From assembly GCA_039961715.1 (NCBI GenBank), contig JABRVW010000128.1, positions 1 through 6,991 on the forward strand: a stretch of 6,991 nt of DNA, written 5' to 3'. The number at the start of each line of letters is the position of its first letter. The stretch's first letter is position 1. Origin of the DNA: JACQPU01 sp039961715. GTDB taxonomy: Bacteria; Bacteroidota; Ignavibacteria; UBA10030. The translations under genes and the position numbers were made by a program. Below are positions 5,244 through 6,991 of the stretch, one piece after another. The notes beneath the pieces are model-generated. The model saw nothing but the letters and a program-made list of their open reading frames with translations, was not told the DNA's origin and did no database searches.

Positions 5244-5593
5244 ACAGGTTCCGCGATGAACGCGGATACACGCTTGTAGAGACGCTCGTAGCGATGACGA
5301 TCTTCGTCAGCGTGGTAATGGTCATGGCGACGGCGCTGGGAAACATTCTTCTCTCTTCGGATACAGGCCGTGACCGGATGGCAACGAACATTGCTCGTTC
5401 ACAAATAGCGGCCCTGAGCGGATCGGGGGAAAATGCAGGAGGAGAGAAGATGGTTGGTGATTTCAAGGTAGAGTTCAGTTCGGTAGTGAATGAGAAGCTC
5501 CAAAGGATCACGGTTCGTGTCGTGGACACAAATGGAGCGACAAGTCGAAAGAACACTGGAATCGTACTTCACAAGGTCGTCGCGTTGAAATGA
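5234..5593 (+). CDS. GspI/PilV-like minor pseudopilin
   Basis: This 119-residue prepilin has an 11-residue charged leader ending in ERG, then YTLVETLVAMTIFVSVVMVMA. Prepilin peptidase would cut after Gly11 and methylate Tyr12. The conserved Glu is at +5 (Glu16), and the hydrophobic helix runs to about residue 36. The segment after it, NIARSQIAAL, resembles the post-helix region of GspI proteins, and the total length also fits GspI. The short C-terminal beta region (about 68-119) is poorly conserved, so PilV or another minor pilin remains possible. It would join the neighbouring K-like and J-like proteins in the pseudopilus tip complex. It overlaps both neighbours, so it is translationally coupled. 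Confidence 0.78.
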   Translation: MDVDRFRDERGYTLVETLVAMTIFVSVVMVMATALGNILLSSDTGRDRMATNIARSQIAALSGSGENAGGEKMVGDFKVEFSSVVNEKLQRITVRVVDTNGATSRKNTGIVLHKVVALK

Positions 5594-6084
5594 ACCGGTT
5601 TACAGAATCAGACGGATTTACGATTCAAGAGCTCCTTGTAGCTCTGAATGTTGGGTTTCTCCTGGTGAGCTTCTCCTTCGCGGTGTTTCTTTCAGCAGGA
5701 AAGCTCCTGAGATCCTTGCAGGAGAGAACGGCTGTGAAGGCCGTCGTTCAGTCGGTGACAAGCAGGTTGTCCCTTGATGCAGAAAGTTCTGTGGCCACTC
5801 GGGTTGCTGGCGATAGCCTGCTCACGATGATTGGGGGGCATAAGACGGTGACGTGGAGTTTCCAACGCGGCAAGGTGACAAGAAACCGAACCATTGTCGG
5901 AGAAGACATCGCTATGAAGGTAACAATGGTTCCGACGAAAGTGAGATTGTCAACGCAATTGACCGGATCAAAGAGAAGATACGACTACGAACAACAAGTG
6001 GTGATTTCACCAAACCCGGATGCGAAGGCAATCTTCAATCGTTCATGGCCTTCTCCGGGTTTAGAAGGACGTGGTGGGGAATGA
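5590..6084 (+). CDS. GspJ/PilW-like minor pseudopilin
   Basis: This 164-residue prepilin has a 9-residue leader, MNRFTESDG, then FTIQELLVALNVGFLLVSFSF. Cleavage is expected after Gly9, with Glu14 at +5 and one membrane helix to about residue 32. The body alternates short beta strands (residues about 60-150), including a VTWSFQRGKVTRNRTIV stretch that recalls the 'L.R..V' strand pairs common in GspJ/PilW proteins. It is somewhat shorter than typical GspJ. Its ATG overlaps the previous stop (ATGA), with a weak AAGG about 13 nt upstream, and its own stop overlaps the next start. The assignment to J rather than H rests on position after an I-like gene and on the body pattern, and is moderate. Confidence 0.7.
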   Translation: MNRFTESDGFTIQELLVALNVGFLLVSFSFAVFLSAGKLLRSLQERTAVKAVVQSVTSRLSLDAESSVATRVAGDSLLTMIGGHKTVTWSFQRGKVTRNRTIVGEDIAMKVTMVPTKVRLSTQLTGSKRRYDYEQQVVISPNPDAKAIFNRSWPSPGLEGRGGE

Positions 6085-6991
6085 CTTCGATGCAACAGAC
6101 AATCGACATACGAGATTACATCGCAGGCAAGAGGGAAGAGATCGCTGCCCGAAGCGCCCCTTTTGGCCTGGAAACTCTCTTTAAACCAGGGATCACTGAC
6201 TCCGACGTCGCAACCTTTTTCACACAGGTTTCCGTTATGCTGGGGGCGAGAGTTCAACTTCACAAGGCTCTGGAGATTCTTTCAAGCCAGGTCAAGAACC
6301 GCACCTTTGCAACCGTGATCAACGGGCTCCTCGCTGAAATCAGACGCGGAAGCCCGTTTTCGAAAGCGCTTGCCATGAATCCGCAAGTGTTCGACGAGCT
6401 CATGGTGGTGACTGCAGAAGTTGGACAGGAAAGCGGACTGCTCGCGGAAGTGTTAAGTGGCTTGGCTGAATACCTGGAAAAGATGAACGCACTCAAGAAA
6501 CGGTTAGTACAAGCCCTTACGTATCCGGTCCTGGTCCTGACGGTTGCAGCGGCCGCTGTGGGATTTCTGCTGGTTTTCATTGTGCCGACGTTTGCAGAGA
6601 TGTTCAGAAGTTTTGACATGACCCTTCCTTGGTCAACGGAAGCCGTCCTGACACTAAGTGAGATCCTGACGCAGTACGGTGTGCTTGCCTTCATCGGCTG
6701 CCCGGGGCTCTGGTTCGTATTCCGCAGAAGCCTCAAGTCTGAGTCCGTAAGGACCCAGCTCGAGGAATGGATCCCAGGAATTCCCTTTATCGGCGAGGTA
6801 ATTCTCAAGAACTACATTGCCCGTTTCTGCAGAACGCTCGGCACACAGCTAAAGGCTCAAGTCTCGCTGTTGGATGCTCTCGAGACCACCCGAAGAATCA
6901 TTCCAAATCGAACCTTAAAGGCCGAGATAGGCGGGATCATCCGGATTGCGCGGCAGGGTCGCGGGGTGACCAGCTCGATCGCTTCTTCAAG
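6081..6991 (+). CDS. GspF/PilC-type inner-membrane platform protein (3' end cut by window)
   Basis: This polytopic inner-membrane protein couples the assembly ATPase to pilin or pseudopilin polymerisation. The frame is open from the ATG at 6081 to the window end (303 codons plus 2 bases). The first GspF domain spans about 42-168 and contains FFTQVSVMLGARVQLHKALEIL, the hallmark VGQESGLLAEVLSGLAEYLE (114-133), ALTYPVLVL and a membrane helix ending IVPTF (167-171). A second hydrophobic segment lies at about 197-214. The second domain begins near 244 with YIARFCRTLGTQLKAQVSLLDALE, matching the first repeat. The family is about 400 residues, so roughly 100 are lost at the edge. The start overlaps the previous stop as ATGA, with GAAGGA 11 nt upstream. 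Sequence alone does not decide between type II secretion (GspF) and type IV pili (PilC), so no symbol is given. Confidence 0.92.
   Translation, partial: MTSMQQTIDIRDYIAGKREEIAARSAPFGLETLFKPGITDSDVATFFTQVSVMLGARVQLHKALEILSSQVKNRTFATVINGLLAEIRRGSPFSKALAMNPQVFDELMVVTAEVGQESGLLAEVLSGLAEYLEKMNALKKRLVQALTYPVLVLTVAAAAVGFLLVFIVPTFAEMFRSFDMTLPWSTEAVLTLSEILTQYGVLAFIGCPGLWFVFRRSLKSESVRTQLEEWIPGIPFIGEVILKNYIARFCRTLGTQLKAQVSLLDALETTRRIIPNRTLKAEIGGIIRIARQGRGVTSSIASS

Noticed and set aside
6260..6808. 182-codon minus-strand open frame
   Set aside because: It lies opposite the well-supported GspF/PilC gene, and its Ser/Thr/Arg-rich product has no recognisable domain.

Overview
The window carries two gene clusters on the + strand, separated by a small regulator gene and a gene-poor, hairpin-rich stretch. 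No minus-strand gene is convincing and no RNA gene is recognised. Composition is moderately GC-rich by eye. The organism is a bacterium that makes menaquinone by the futalosine route and has a type II secretion / type IV pilus-type machine. Something in or near the Bacteroidota/Ignavibacteriota group or a related candidate phylum would fit, but the sequence does not settle this.

Cluster 1 (1-2683) is mqnA (chorismate dehydratase, 5' end cut by the window edge), a gene for a TIR-like nucleotide-binding-domain protein, and mqnC (radical SAM cyclic dehypoxanthinyl futalosine synthase). The three genes are packed with an 8-bp overlap and a 3-bp gap, so the TIR-like gene appears built into a quinone-biosynthesis operon. 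TIR-like domains of this kind are best known from anti-phage and NAD-consuming systems, so this placement is the most notable point of the window.

The middle (2684-3878) holds about 300 bp without a gene, then a stand-alone AraC-type DNA-binding domain protein (2981-3409). The end of that gene lies in a five-copy, 13-bp tandem repeat (3351-3415). About 460 bp without a gene follow. They contain several perfect or near-perfect inverted repeats, including two abutting hairpins at 3690-3712 and 3713-3771, an 11-bp direct repeat at 3659 and 3772, and an 8-bp direct repeat with a 21-bp offset at 3497 and 3518. This stretch probably combines the end of the upstream transcript with a structured leader for cluster 2.

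Cluster 2 (3879-6991, continuing past the window) encodes three proteins with class III (prepilin) signal sequences: a large PilX/GspK-like protein with a beta-rich body, a GspI/PilV-like protein and a GspJ/PilW-like protein. A GspF/PilC inner-membrane platform protein follows, cut by the 3' edge. Successive genes overlap by 10, 4 and 4 bp, so they form one operon. They look like the minor-pseudopilin tip complex and its assembly platform. The major pilin, ATPase, prepilin peptidase and secretin are not in the window.
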